DNA of 64,000 bases from positions 1-64,000 of the forward strand of contig DASPQV010000011.1 of NCBI GenBank assembly GCA_035624785.1, in the 5' to 3' direction. A model generated the notes under the pieces. It had not been told where the DNA came from. It saw only the letters and a program-made list of their open reading frames with translations, and searched no databases. Shown here piece by piece: positions 25,129 to 32,491 of this stretch. Both the position numbers and the translations under genes were made by a program. The stretch comes from JAJZNI01 sp035624785. Lineage in GTDB: Bacteria > Chloroflexota > Dormibacteria > Aeolococcales > Aeolococcaceae. How positions within the stretch are numbered: position 1 is the stretch's first letter; every line of letters begins with the position of its first letter.

Positions 25129-26433
25129 TTAGTCCCCGATCACGCCAGAGAGGTCGCGCCTGGCCGGCTCGCCGGCGGGCGGCCGCACTCGCTCCACCCG
25201 AGCCCCCAGCGCACGAAGCTTGTCCTCCAGCTTCTCGTAGCCACGGTCGAGGTGGAAGACACCCTCGAGTTCCGTGGTGCCCGCGGCGCAGAGCGCGGCG
25301 ATGACCAGTGCGGCACCGCTGCGGATATCGGGGACGGTGACCGCCGCTCCGCCGAGGCTGGTGGGCCCGCTGACGATCGCGCTGCGACCGTCGACGGTGA
25401 TCCGCGCACCCATCTTGGCCAGCTCGGGGACATGGCGGAAGCGGTTCTCGTAGAGAGCCTCGCTGATGATGCTGGTGCCGGTGGCCTGGGTCATCAGCGC
25501 CCCGAACTGAGGCTGGAGGTCGGTGGCGAAGCCGGGATGCGGCCAGGTGGTGACGTCGACGGCGCGGAGGGCGCCCCCGGCCACCCGGACGCTGCTCGCG
25601 CCCTCCACCACGTCGCAGCCCGCAGCCCGCAGCTTGTTGATGAGGGCACGCAGATCGGTGGGGCGCATCCCCTCCACCGTCACCGTGCCGCCTGTCGCCG
25701 CCGCCGCGCACATGTAGGTGCCCGCCTCGATGTAGTCGGGGTCGACCTGGTGGCGGGTGCCGTGGAGAGGCGCCCCGCCTCCCTCGACCACGATGCGCTC
25801 GGTCCCAGCACCACTGATCCTGGCGCCCATCCCGACCAGGCAGCGAGTGAGGTCGTAGACGTGGGGCTCGCGGGCAGCGTTGCTGATCACCGTGATCCCC
25901 TCCGCCAGGACCGCCGCCATCATCAGGTTCTCGGTCCCGGTGACGGTGGGCATGTCGAGGTAGATGTGGGCGCCGTGGAGCCGCCGGGCCCGGGCAACGA
26001 ACATGGTCGGCGTCTCCCTCACCTCGGCACCCATGAGGCGGAGGCCCTCGAGGTGCTGCTCGACCCGGCGCATGCCGATGTCGTCGCCCCCCGGCTTGGC
26101 GATGGCGGCCTCCCCCGTCCGGGCCACCAGTGCCCCGAGAAGGAGGAAGGAGCCCCGCATCCGCCGGGTCAGCTCGGAGTCGACGTCGACGGATTGGAGG
26201 TGATGGGCGTGGAGCCGCCAGGCGCCGTCACCGGTCTGCTCCACGTCCACCCCGAGGTGGCGGATCATCGCCGCCATCACCTCGATGTCCTCGATCTCGG
26301 GGACGTTGCCCAGCTCGACCGGTTGATCGGCGAGCAGGGCCGCAGCCATCAGCGGGAGGGCGGCGTTCTTGCTGCCCGAGATGGACACCTCGCCGGCCAG
26401 CGGGCCGGCCCCGGTGATGCGGAGGAGATCCAT
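25129..26433 (-). CDS. murA: UDP-N-acetylglucosamine 1-carboxyvinyltransferase MurA
   Basis: 434 residues, EPT fold, first committed step of peptidoglycan synthesis. It starts MDLLRITGAGPLAGEVSISGSKNAALP with the conserved Lys22 of GSKNA. The active-site loop reads PGGDDIGMR where E. coli has PGGCTIGAR, so the PEP/fosfomycin-reactive Cys is Asp117. This change is known from mycobacterial MurA and confers fosfomycin resistance. The start is the ATG at 26433; the frame continues to 26664, but that part is non-homologous. The mreB-like gene follows after 6 bp, and the class I aldolase gene is divergent. Confidence 0.96.
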   Translation of the reverse strand: MDLLRITGAGPLAGEVSISGSKNAALPLMAAALLADQPVELGNVPEIEDIEVMAAMIRHLGVDVEQTGDGAWRLHAHHLQSVDVDSELTRRMRGSFLLLGALVARTGEAAIAKPGGDDIGMRRVEQHLEGLRLMGAEVRETPTMFVARARRLHGAHIYLDMPTVTGTENLMMAAVLAEGITVISNAAREPHVYDLTRCLVGMGARISGAGTERIVVEGGGAPLHGTRHQVDPDYIEAGTYMCAAAATGGTVTVEGMRPTDLRALINKLRAAGCDVVEGASSVRVAGGALRAVDVTTWPHPGFATDLQPQFGALMTQATGTSIISEALYENRFRHVPELAKMGARITVDGRSAIVSGPTSLGGAAVTVPDIRSGAALVIAALCAAGTTELEGVFHLDRGYEKLEDKLRALGARVERVRPPAGEPARRDLSGVIGD

Positions 26434-26657
26434 CGGCTGCCAGGGTACACGGCGGCGCTCCCAGTGGTTCCATGGACTCGGCGCCCCGGCCGGCGCACCG
26501 CCAGGGGCGGCCCTGAAACCGGTGAGTCCATCAATCGGTCCAATCTGCTCGGAAGTCACCCAGGGGTCCGGATGGTCCAGAATCGTCCCTTCGAAGCCCC
26601 CCTGTCGGGGTCCCGCGGAATCGCCGGTTCCGTGGGGTGAACTTATCGGAGAAGACC

Positions 26658-27734
26658 ATGGCAACCGTGACGGCCACCCCCCAGAGCAGGCTCGAAGAGA
26701 TCCTCGGCGAGGAGGCTCAGGACCTCCTGGAACACCGCTGCGACACGGTGAGCCGCGACCAGCTCCACCTCCCGGGGCCCGACTTCGTGGACCGGGTCTG
26801 GGCGATCAGCGATCGCAACGTCCGGGTGCTGCGCAGCCTCCAGAGCATCTTCGACCATGGCCGCCTCGCCGGCACCGGGTACGTCTCCATCCTCCCGGTG
26901 GACCAGGGGATCGAGCACTCGGCGGGCGCCTCATTCGCCCCCAACCCGATCTACTTCGACGGCGGCAAGATCGTCGAGCTGGCCGTCGAGGGCGGCTGCA
27001 ACGCCGTCGCGTCCACCTTCGGCGTCCTCGGGTCGGTGGCCCGCAAGTGGGCTCACCGCATCCCCTTCATCCTCAAGATCAACCACAACGAGCTTCTGAC
27101 CTACCCCAACAAGTTCGATCAGGTGCTCTTCGGCACTGTCGAGGAGGCCTGGAACCTGGGAGCGGTGGCGGTGGGCGCCACCATCTACTTCGGCTCCGAG
27201 GAGTCCACCCGCCAGCTCCAGGAGGTCTCGGTGGCCTTCGCCAAGGCGCACGAGCGGGGCATGGCCACCGTGCTCTGGTGCTACCTGCGCAACCCGGCGT
27301 TCACGATCGACGGCACCGACTACCACCTCGCCGCCGATCTCACCGGCCAGGCCAACCACCTGGGGGTGACCATCGAGGCCGACATCATCAAGCAGAAGCT
27401 GCCCGAGACCAACGGCGGCTACACCGCCCTCAAGTTCGGCAAGACCAGCAAGCTGGTCTACGAGAGGCTGGCCAGCCCCCACCCGATCGATCTAACCCGC
27501 TACCAGGTGGTCAACTGCTACATGGGCCGGGCCGGGCTGATCAACTCCGGCGGCGCCTCGTCGGGGGCCGGCGACCTGCGCGAGGCGGTGAGGACCGCCG
27601 TCATCAACAAGCGGGCCGGAGGCATGGGCCTGATCAGCGGCCGCAAAGCCTTCCAGCGGCCTATGGCGGAGGGCGTCGGCCTGCTCAACGCCATCCAGGA
27701 CGTGTATCTCGACCAGACGGTCACCGTCGCCTGA
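26658..27734 (+). CDS. fbaB: Class I fructose-bisphosphate aldolase (FbaB/DhnA type)
   Basis: 358 residues. SILPVDQGIEHSAGASFAPNP is the archaeal-type class I signature, followed by ILKINHNELL, AVGATIYFGSE and a Schiff-base lysine region around GYTALKFGKTSKLVY. It cleaves or forms fructose-1,6-bisphosphate. The window also encodes a GlpX-type phosphatase, so both could serve gluconeogenesis. Start at the ATG 26658, with GGAGA seven bases upstream; an in-frame GTG lies at 26637. The 224-bp gap to divergent murA presumably holds both promoters. Confidence 0.94.
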   Translation: MATVTATPQSRLEEILGEEAQDLLEHRCDTVSRDQLHLPGPDFVDRVWAISDRNVRVLRSLQSIFDHGRLAGTGYVSILPVDQGIEHSAGASFAPNPIYFDGGKIVELAVEGGCNAVASTFGVLGSVARKWAHRIPFILKINHNELLTYPNKFDQVLFGTVEEAWNLGAVAVGATIYFGSEESTRQLQEVSVAFAKAHERGMATVLWCYLRNPAFTIDGTDYHLAADLTGQANHLGVTIEADIIKQKLPETNGGYTALKFGKTSKLVYERLASPHPIDLTRYQVVNCYMGRAGLINSGGASSGAGDLREAVRTAVINKRAGGMGLISGRKAFQRPMAEGVGLLNAIQDVYLDQTVTVA

Positions 27735-27846
27735 GGCAGGGTTTCCCTTGATCTGACCGGCCTGAGCGCCACCCCGTGTTAGCCTGCTGCAAGGCTGGGT
27801 AACCTAGGCTTGAGACGACGGATCCCACCCGGAGCCTGATATCGAC

Positions 27847-28593
27847 ATGAGCTTCAATTTCAACCGCGGCTACAACTCCAACCGCGCTCCCTTCAACCCC
27901 TTCGCCACCCAGGAGACAAGAGGCTGGGTCAACCCGGCCCTGCAGGGGGCGATCAGCTTCCCCGAGAAGGTCATGGGGCTCACCTGCCTGGCGTTCGCCG
28001 CCGCCGTCGGCGGGGTGGTGATCGGCTTCCAGGGGCTGGACATGTCGGTGGGCGGTGGCTACCTGCTCTGGTTCATCGCCGAGATCGCCTTGGTCGTCGC
28101 CACCCAGGCGCTGGCCGACCGTCCGGTGATCGGCATCACGCTGTTCGTCGCCTTCGGCGTCGTGACCGGCCTGATCATCTCCCCCCTCCTGTACTGGCTT
28201 GCCCAAACCGGTGCCCAGGGCATCGTGTATGAAGCCCTGGCGGCGACCGCCGCGACCACCGGTGGGGTCACCATCTACGCCCGGACCACCAGCCGCGATT
28301 TCAGCCGGATGGGCAACTGGCTCTTCGGCGCCCTGATCGGGATCGTCGTCGCCATGGTGATCGGGCTCTTCCTCCACTCCACCGCCTTCCAGATCTTCAT
28401 CTCGGCGGCGGCCTGCGTCCTCTTCTCGCTCTTCCTGCTCTACGACGTCCAGCGGGTGACCATGACCCGGATGGGCACCCAGGGCAACGCCATCCGGATG
28501 GCGCTCAGGGTGTACCTGGACATCTTCAACCTGTTCATCAACCTGCTCAGCATCCTGGCGCTGACCCAGGGCGGCGGCAGCAACCGCCGGTAG
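27847..28593 (+). CDS. Bax inhibitor-1 (BI-1)/YccA family membrane protein
   Basis: 248 residues with seven predicted membrane segments and an Asn/Phe/Arg-rich cytosolic N-terminus (MSFNFNRGYNSNRAPFNPF). The C-terminal signature LLYDVQR...YLDIFNLFINLLSIL, with its conserved Asp residues, identifies the TMBIM/BI-1 family, whose bacterial members are pH-gated Ca leak channels or stress modulators. Start: ATG 27847; the ribosome site is weak. The sole gene of its unit, about 110 bp after the aldolase. Confidence 0.92.
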   Translation: MSFNFNRGYNSNRAPFNPFATQETRGWVNPALQGAISFPEKVMGLTCLAFAAAVGGVVIGFQGLDMSVGGGYLLWFIAEIALVVATQALADRPVIGITLFVAFGVVTGLIISPLLYWLAQTGAQGIVYEALAATAATTGGVTIYARTTSRDFSRMGNWLFGALIGIVVAMVIGLFLHSTAFQIFISAAACVLFSLFLLYDVQRVTMTRMGTQGNAIRMALRVYLDIFNLFINLLSILALTQGGGSNRR

Positions 28594-28917
28594 CAGGGCC
28601 GCCCGGCCCCGGGGCTGGCGGCACCCGACACGCCCGCCCTGGTCCGCGTCGACGCAGCGGTGGGACAGGCAGCGCCGGAATCCGGGCGGCTGGCTGAGGG
28701 TCTCCCCGCCGGTGAGGCGATCGGACTGAGCGAGCACCTTGAACCGCCTTCCCAACGGAGGCGCGCCCGCGCCGGCTTCACCAGCCGCGCCGGGGGTCGG
28801 GAGAGCTCGAGTCTTCAGCGGCCTTTCAGCCAATGGGCCCGTGGAGGTTCAGCGCGCCCATCGAACCTCAGCCTCGCCAGCCGGAAGCACCGGCGGCGAG
28901 GCACGGAGGACATCGAG
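28594..28917. other. 324-bp non-coding stretch upstream of dedA
   Basis: No convincing gene. It contains the three-part TTCAG repeat (28814-28852) and an SD-like CGGAGGA just before the dedA ATG. I could not recognise a known riboswitch or small RNA in the rest, which is GC-rich with short inverted repeats. The open frame through it continues into dedA but has no family-like sequence. Confidence 0.5.
28814..28852 (+). promoter_or_regulatory. Three-part TTCAG direct repeat upstream of dedA
   Basis: TTCAG at 28814, 28825 and 28848: offsets 0, +11, +34, all on one helical face. The first copy is 104 bp before the ATG. The same offsets occur upstream of both C39-like genes. The sequence from the third copy (TTCAGCGC, N3, C, N, TCGA, N, CCT) matches the C39-1 upstream region at 16 of 21 positions. 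SARP regulators are known to bind direct repeats of 11-bp period, and a SARP gene lies next door. Confidence 0.55.
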
Positions 28918-29538
28918 ATGGGCAGCCTGGGTCTCCTCCCCCACGGGACGGTGGCGATCCTGGTCATCGCGGTCCTGCTCTTCGCCGAAGAGGCCGGGCT
29001 GCCCCTCTTCTTCATCTCCGGCGACTTCCTCCTCCTGGCGGCCGGGGTGCTGGCCGCTGCCGGCGCCGTGAACCCCTGGCTGCTCGTCCCAGTGGTCGCG
29101 GCGGCGGTGCTCACCGGAGCCTTGGCCACCTTCGCCTGGTCGCACCTGCTCGGCGCCGACCGGCTCCACAGCCTGGCCAACCGGCTTCACGCGGCCCGCC
29201 ACCTCGACCGGGCGGAGCGCCGCCTCCGCGCCGCCGGGGCGGCCGGAATCCTGGTCCTCCGCTTCGTACCCGGGCTCAGGGTGTACTCGACCATGGTGGT
29301 CGGCGCGCTCCGCATGGAGCTCCGGACCTTCCTCCTCGGCCTGGTGCCGGCGGTAGTCATGTGGGTCGGCGGCTTCACCCTGCTGGGCGGACTTGCCGGA
29401 GGGCCCGTCGAGGCCGTGGTCAGCGCGATCGAGCACTACGCCACCGAGGCTGGGGCCGGGCTCGCCGCCGTGGCCGCCACCACCGTCACCGTCCGCCACA
29501 TGCGCCACCGTCGGGGCGCGCGGGCGGTGGCCGGCTGA
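28918..29538 (+). CDS. DedA family membrane protein
   Basis: 206 residues. Begins MGSLGLLPHGTVAILVIAVLLFAEEAGLPLFFISGD, with the acidic residue of the re-entrant loop. RFVPGLRVYSTMVVGALRM matches the DedA RFxPGxR...AG motif, and several hydrophobic segments follow. DedA/SNARE-associated proteins include undecaprenyl-phosphate or phosphatidylethanolamine flippases and proton-dependent transporters. Start: ATG 28918 with GGAGGA about eight bases upstream. It is convergent with the SARP-FHA gene (12 bp between stops) and carries the TTCAG repeat shared with the C39-like genes. Confidence 0.88.
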   Translation: MGSLGLLPHGTVAILVIAVLLFAEEAGLPLFFISGDFLLLAAGVLAAAGAVNPWLLVPVVAAAVLTGALATFAWSHLLGADRLHSLANRLHAARHLDRAERRLRAAGAAGILVLRFVPGLRVYSTMVVGALRMELRTFLLGLVPAVVMWVGGFTLLGGLAGGPVEAVVSAIEHYATEAGAGLAAVAATTVTVRHMRHRRGARAVAG

Positions 29539-29550
29539 ACCTCCGACCGG

Positions 29551-30699
29551 TCAGGATCCCGGCGTGTAGGGGACTGTCGAGGTGTCCGATCCCGCAACCC
29601 GGAAGCGAACCCTGGCCTGGCCGAAGCGGATCTCGTCGCCATCCCTGAGCCGGACGTCGCCCGACGCCGGCTCGCCGTTGACGTAGGTGCCGTTGGCGCT
29701 GCCCAGGTCGCGAAGCCGCCACTCGACGTCCTCGCGGAGGATCTCGGCATGGCGGCGCGAGACGGTGCCGTCGCCCTGGAGGACGATGTCGTTGGCCGGG
29801 TCGCGTCCCAAGGTGACCCGCTCACCGGTCAGCGGCACCAGCTGGCGGCCGGAGCCCGCCGAGAGCTCCAGCATGGCTCCGCTGCCAACCGGGAGGGCGC
29901 GGCTGCCCGGCGCGCCCGGCCCGCCCCACCCGGTGGGGGCCAGCAGGCTCGGGTCCTGGACCAGGATGGCCCGCTCCAGGGCACGGATCTCCGGGCTCGG
30001 GTCGATGCCCAGCTCGTCGCGCAGGCGCCCTCGGAGCTCGCTGCAGCTCTTCAGCGCGTCGGCCTGGCGGCCAGAGCGGTAGAGGGCGAGCATCTGCTGG
30101 GCCACCAGGCGCTCCCGGACGGGATGCTCCCGGACCAGGCTCTCCAGCTCGGCGGCGCAGGCCTGGTGGTGGCCAAGGGCCAGGTCCGCCTCCAGCCGCT
30201 GCTCGATGGCGACCAGCCGGCGCTCCTCGAGCCGCTCCGCCTCCGCCAGCGCAAAGGGCATCGAGAGGAACTCGGCCAGGGCGGGCCCCCGCCATTCTCC
30301 AAGGGCTGAGCGGAGCACCTCCACGGCGTCGGCCGGCCGGGTCGCGACCATCCGGCCGCCCTCGTCCGCGCCGCGCTCGAAGCGCGCCGCGTCGACCGAG
30401 CCGGCAGGGATGGAGAGCTGGTAGCCGGGCGGACGGGTGAGCACCATCTCACCGGCGCCCCGGCGCTCCCGGGCGGGCTCCAGGCTCCGCCGGATGTGGC
30501 TGACGTAGACCTGCAGGGTGTTTGCCGCCGTCTCGGGAGGCTCGTCTCCCCAGAGGATCTGGATCAGCCGTTCCGAGGAGAGAACCCGGTTGGCACTGAC
30601 GACGAGCGCCGCCAGGAGACTTCGCTCCCGGGTGCCCCCCAGGCTGACGAGGGCGCCGTACTCCCAGACCTCGAGCGGGCCGAGGATGCGGAAATCCAT
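29551..30699 (-). CDS. SARP-type transcriptional regulator with C-terminal FHA domain
   Basis: 382 residues. Residues 1-98 are an OmpR-like winged helix of the SARP/AfsR class (FRILGPLEVWEYGALVSLGGTRERSLLAALV, TLQVYVSHIRRSLEP, RPPGYQL). Residues 103-250 are the bacterial transcriptional activation (BTAD) repeat domain. Residues 295-368 are FHA (VTLGRDPANDIVL, VSRRHAEI, DLGSANGTYVNG), which binds phosphothreonine. This is the EmbR-like layout, in which a Ser/Thr kinase phosphorylates the regulator or a partner. A Ser/Thr kinase and PP2C phosphatase are encoded about 3 kb away. Start: ATG 30699; the frame continues upstream through the tandem repeats, but that sequence is repeat-derived. Confidence 0.93.
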   Translation of the reverse strand: MDFRILGPLEVWEYGALVSLGGTRERSLLAALVVSANRVLSSERLIQILWGDEPPETAANTLQVYVSHIRRSLEPARERRGAGEMVLTRPPGYQLSIPAGSVDAARFERGADEGGRMVATRPADAVEVLRSALGEWRGPALAEFLSMPFALAEAERLEERRLVAIEQRLEADLALGHHQACAAELESLVREHPVRERLVAQQMLALYRSGRQADALKSCSELRGRLRDELGIDPSPEIRALERAILVQDPSLLAPTGWGGPGAPGSRALPVGSGAMLELSAGSGRQLVPLTGERVTLGRDPANDIVLQGDGTVSRRHAEILREDVEWRLRDLGSANGTYVNGEPASGDVRLRDGDEIRFGQARVRFRVAGSDTSTVPYTPGS

Positions 30700-30775
30700 C
30701 AGCGGGATGCCCTCGGTCGAGGGCGCCCGCGGGCTCGGACGGCGGTGGGCCGCATTGCGCAGCCATCGTACATGC

Positions 30776-31006
30776 GGGGGGGCAAGCCCCCCCGCACGCC
30801 CCCCGCGATGCGTGCAACGGCAGTCCCCGCACTTTCCGCCTTGGATGGGGAGGCAAGCCCCCCCGCACGCCCCCCCGATACGTGCAACGGCAGTCCCCGC
30901 ACCCGCCGCCTTGGATGGGGGGCAAGCCCCCCGCACGCTCCCCGCGATGCGTGCAACGGCAGTCCCCGCACTTTCCGCCTTGGATGGGGAGGCAAGCCCC
31001 CCCGCG
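30776..31006. repeat. Tandem repeat, ~70-bp unit, three full copies plus a partial copy
   Basis: The core GGCAAGCCCC recurs at 30781, 30852, 30921 and 30991 (periods 71, 69, 70). Each unit carries a short hairpin (G-run, GGCAAGCC, C-run), then a GCACGC/CCCC segment, GTGCAACGGCAGTCCCCGCAC, and CCGCCTTGGATGGGG. Units differ by small indels in the G/C runs and by ACTTTCC versus ACCCGCC in the third element. It looks like a minisatellite or VNTR rather than CRISPR, because whole units are conserved without unique spacers. Confidence 0.85.
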
Positions 31007-31035
31007 ACACCCCTGTCAGCGCGCACGCGGAGGGG

Positions 31036-31074
31036 TTCAGCCGGCCTTCAGTGACCGGCGCGCCTCGCGTTCAG
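31036..31074 (+). promoter_or_regulatory. Three-part TTCAG direct repeat upstream of C39-like gene 1
   Basis: TTCAG at 31036, 31047 and 31070 (offsets 0, +11, +34), beginning 101 bp before the ATG at 31137. Same geometry as at dedA and C39-2. It lies on the C39 side of the intergenic region shared with the SARP-FHA gene. Confidence 0.6.
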
Positions 31075-31136
31075 CGCCGGCTTCGACCCTGCGAATGCAG
31101 GCGGATGGGCCGCCCCGATCAGAGGAGAGATCGAAA

Positions 31137-32264
31137 ATGAGCGCCCCGGTCATCACCACTCACTTCGCCCGCCGCGTGGGCCTGGCGGTTGTCGCGAGCG
31201 GTCTCGCCGCACTGGCCAGCGTCGCAGGGATGGCCACCGTCGCCGACGCCGCCACCAGGGTCACGCCGAGCACTGCGGCATCGAGCGTCACCGTGAGCGG
31301 CGTCCTCTATGGCGATCCCACCTGGGCCGACAGGTTCTGGTATGCCCAGAGCCAGAGCGATTGCACCCTGGTCTCGTCGGCCGACCTGGTCGGCCAGGTC
31401 ACCGGCGAGGAGCCGGCCGAATCGCAGGTGATCGCCCGGGCGACCTCCCTCGGCCTCTACGACCCGAAGGTCTACCAGAGCTCCGACCAGGCGTACGGCG
31501 GTGGCCCGATCACCGAGAACCCCCGTCTGATCACCAAGCTTCTCCAGTCCTATGAGGTGCAGGCCGGCTTCGCCTCGGGCCAGACGATGGCCGAGCTGGA
31601 GCAGGACCTGAGCTCCGGCCACGCGGTGATCGCCACCGTGGACGCCGAGTTCATCTGGAACGTGACCGACCCACGGGCCAACCCGTCCAACGACCAGGAC
31701 TCCTACACCCAGGACCACGCCCTGGTGGTCACCGGGGTCAACACCGCCACCGGCCTCGTCTATCTCAACGACAGCGGCAACCCGGACGTCGGTCGCGGGG
31801 AGCAGGTGCCGATCACTGTGTTCGAGAAGGCGTGGTCGGCGCCCTTCGGCGCCACCCAGGGTCAGACGTTCACCAACGCCCTGGTGGTGACCAGTGAGAA
31901 GACGCAGGCACCGGTGCCAGCCACCTCCCACCACGGCCCCTCCGGGGCGAGCTCCGCGGCTAGCCAGAGCGCGGCGACGGCGGCGGCTGGTCTCAACCCC
32001 CTGCCCCTGGCCGCCGGCGGGGCCGCGATTCTCGCCATCTGGGCCCTGGTCTCGCTGGCGATCAGGCGCCAGCGCCGCGCCCGCGCTGCGTTCTCGGCCG
32101 CCGGCCGGGCTACCACCAGGATGACGCAGCCGCCGGCTCTGGCCTGGCTGCCCCAGGTGGCAGCTCAGCCCTGGGATCCCACCCAGGCCTGGCCCGCCGC
32201 CCCCACTCAGCCGGCCGCGCCCCCGTTCGCCTCTCCCTCCTGGCAGCAGCCCGGGGTCCGCTGA
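31137..32264 (+). CDS. Membrane-anchored C39-like cysteine peptidase, copy 1
   Basis: 375 residues. Signal peptide (about 1-38, ending ATVADA), then a Peptidase_C39-like papain-fold domain (about 55-255). The putative triad is Cys76 (QSDCTLVSSADLVGQ), His194 (QDHALVVTG) and Asp212 (VYLNDSG). A Ser/Ala-rich linker leads to a C-terminal membrane helix (about 288-309), a basic stop-transfer segment and a cytosolic Pro/Trp-rich tail (QPWDPTQAWPAAP). It may be an exported protease or a papain-like binding domain; no substrate is evident. Start: ATG 31137 after AGAGGAGAG. It is followed by a strong hairpin and then a paralogue. Confidence 0.85.
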   Translation: MSAPVITTHFARRVGLAVVASGLAALASVAGMATVADAATRVTPSTAASSVTVSGVLYGDPTWADRFWYAQSQSDCTLVSSADLVGQVTGEEPAESQVIARATSLGLYDPKVYQSSDQAYGGGPITENPRLITKLLQSYEVQAGFASGQTMAELEQDLSSGHAVIATVDAEFIWNVTDPRANPSNDQDSYTQDHALVVTGVNTATGLVYLNDSGNPDVGRGEQVPITVFEKAWSAPFGATQGQTFTNALVVTSEKTQAPVPATSHHGPSGASSAASQSAATAAAGLNPLPLAAGGAAILAIWALVSLAIRRQRRARAAFSAAGRATTRMTQPPALAWLPQVAAQPWDPTQAWPAAPTQPAAPPFASPSWQQPGVR

Positions 32265-32286
32265 GGCGGCGACGCTCCTCCCCCAG

Positions 32287-32316
32287 CCAGGCGCCGGGCC
32301 GCCGCCCGGCGCCTGG
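32287..32316 (+). terminator. Strong GC hairpin after C39-like gene 1
   Basis: Perfect 13-bp stem CCAGGCGCCGGGC / GCCCGGCGCCTGG with a 4-base loop, starting 22 bp past the stop, followed by CCTTTG rather than a full U-run. Probably a terminator separating the two C39-like genes, consistent with each having its own upstream TTCAG element. Confidence 0.7.
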
Positions 32317-32391
32317 CCTTTGCCCGGACGGCAGCCAATTGGCCCCCCGGTTGGCATCGGGGTGACCGGCCACGGGCTGGGCAGGCGCCCC

Positions 32392-32430
32392 TTCAGCCGG
32401 TCACCAGCGAGCCCTCACCTCGCCCTTCAG
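32392..32430 (+). promoter_or_regulatory. TTCAG direct repeat upstream of C39-like gene 2 (middle copy degenerate)
   Basis: TTCAG at 32392 and 32426 (offset +34), with ACCAG at the +11 position (32403). The first copy is 100 bp before the ATG, the same distance as for copy 1. A second shared block, GGCGGAYGGGCCGCCCCG, occurs 18-20 bp before both start codons (31100-31117 and 32457-32474), so the whole leader appears to have been kept after duplication. Confidence 0.5.
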
Positions 32431-32491
32431 GGCCCGGCCGGATGGTCGGGGCGACGGGCGGACGGGCCGCCCCGGAAAGGGAGACAGAGAG

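Larger units (their letters stand above)
30700..31136. other. 437-bp divergent intergenic region (SARP-FHA / C39-1)
   Basis: Holds, in order, a GC-rich leader of the SARP gene, the ~70-bp tandem repeat (30776-31006), the TTCAG repeat (31036-31074) and the C39-1 leader with AGAGGAGA as ribosome site. Both strands are open across the repeats because the unit lacks stops, but the translations are purely repetitive, so I call no gene. Confidence 0.7.

Noticed and set aside
28594..28813. Structured RNA or tRNA upstream of dedA
   Set aside because: No T-loop or acceptor-stem pairing and no known riboswitch core could be found by eye; only GC-rich short repeats.
30776..31006. Possible CRISPR array
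   Set aside because: Whole ~70-bp units are conserved with no unique spacers of regular length and no cas genes nearby; it is a tandem repeat.
30700..31026. N-terminal extension of the SARP-FHA protein through the repeats
   Set aside because: The winged-helix domain starts at ATG 30699 with the family's normal N-terminus; the upstream translation is just the DNA repeat read as protein.
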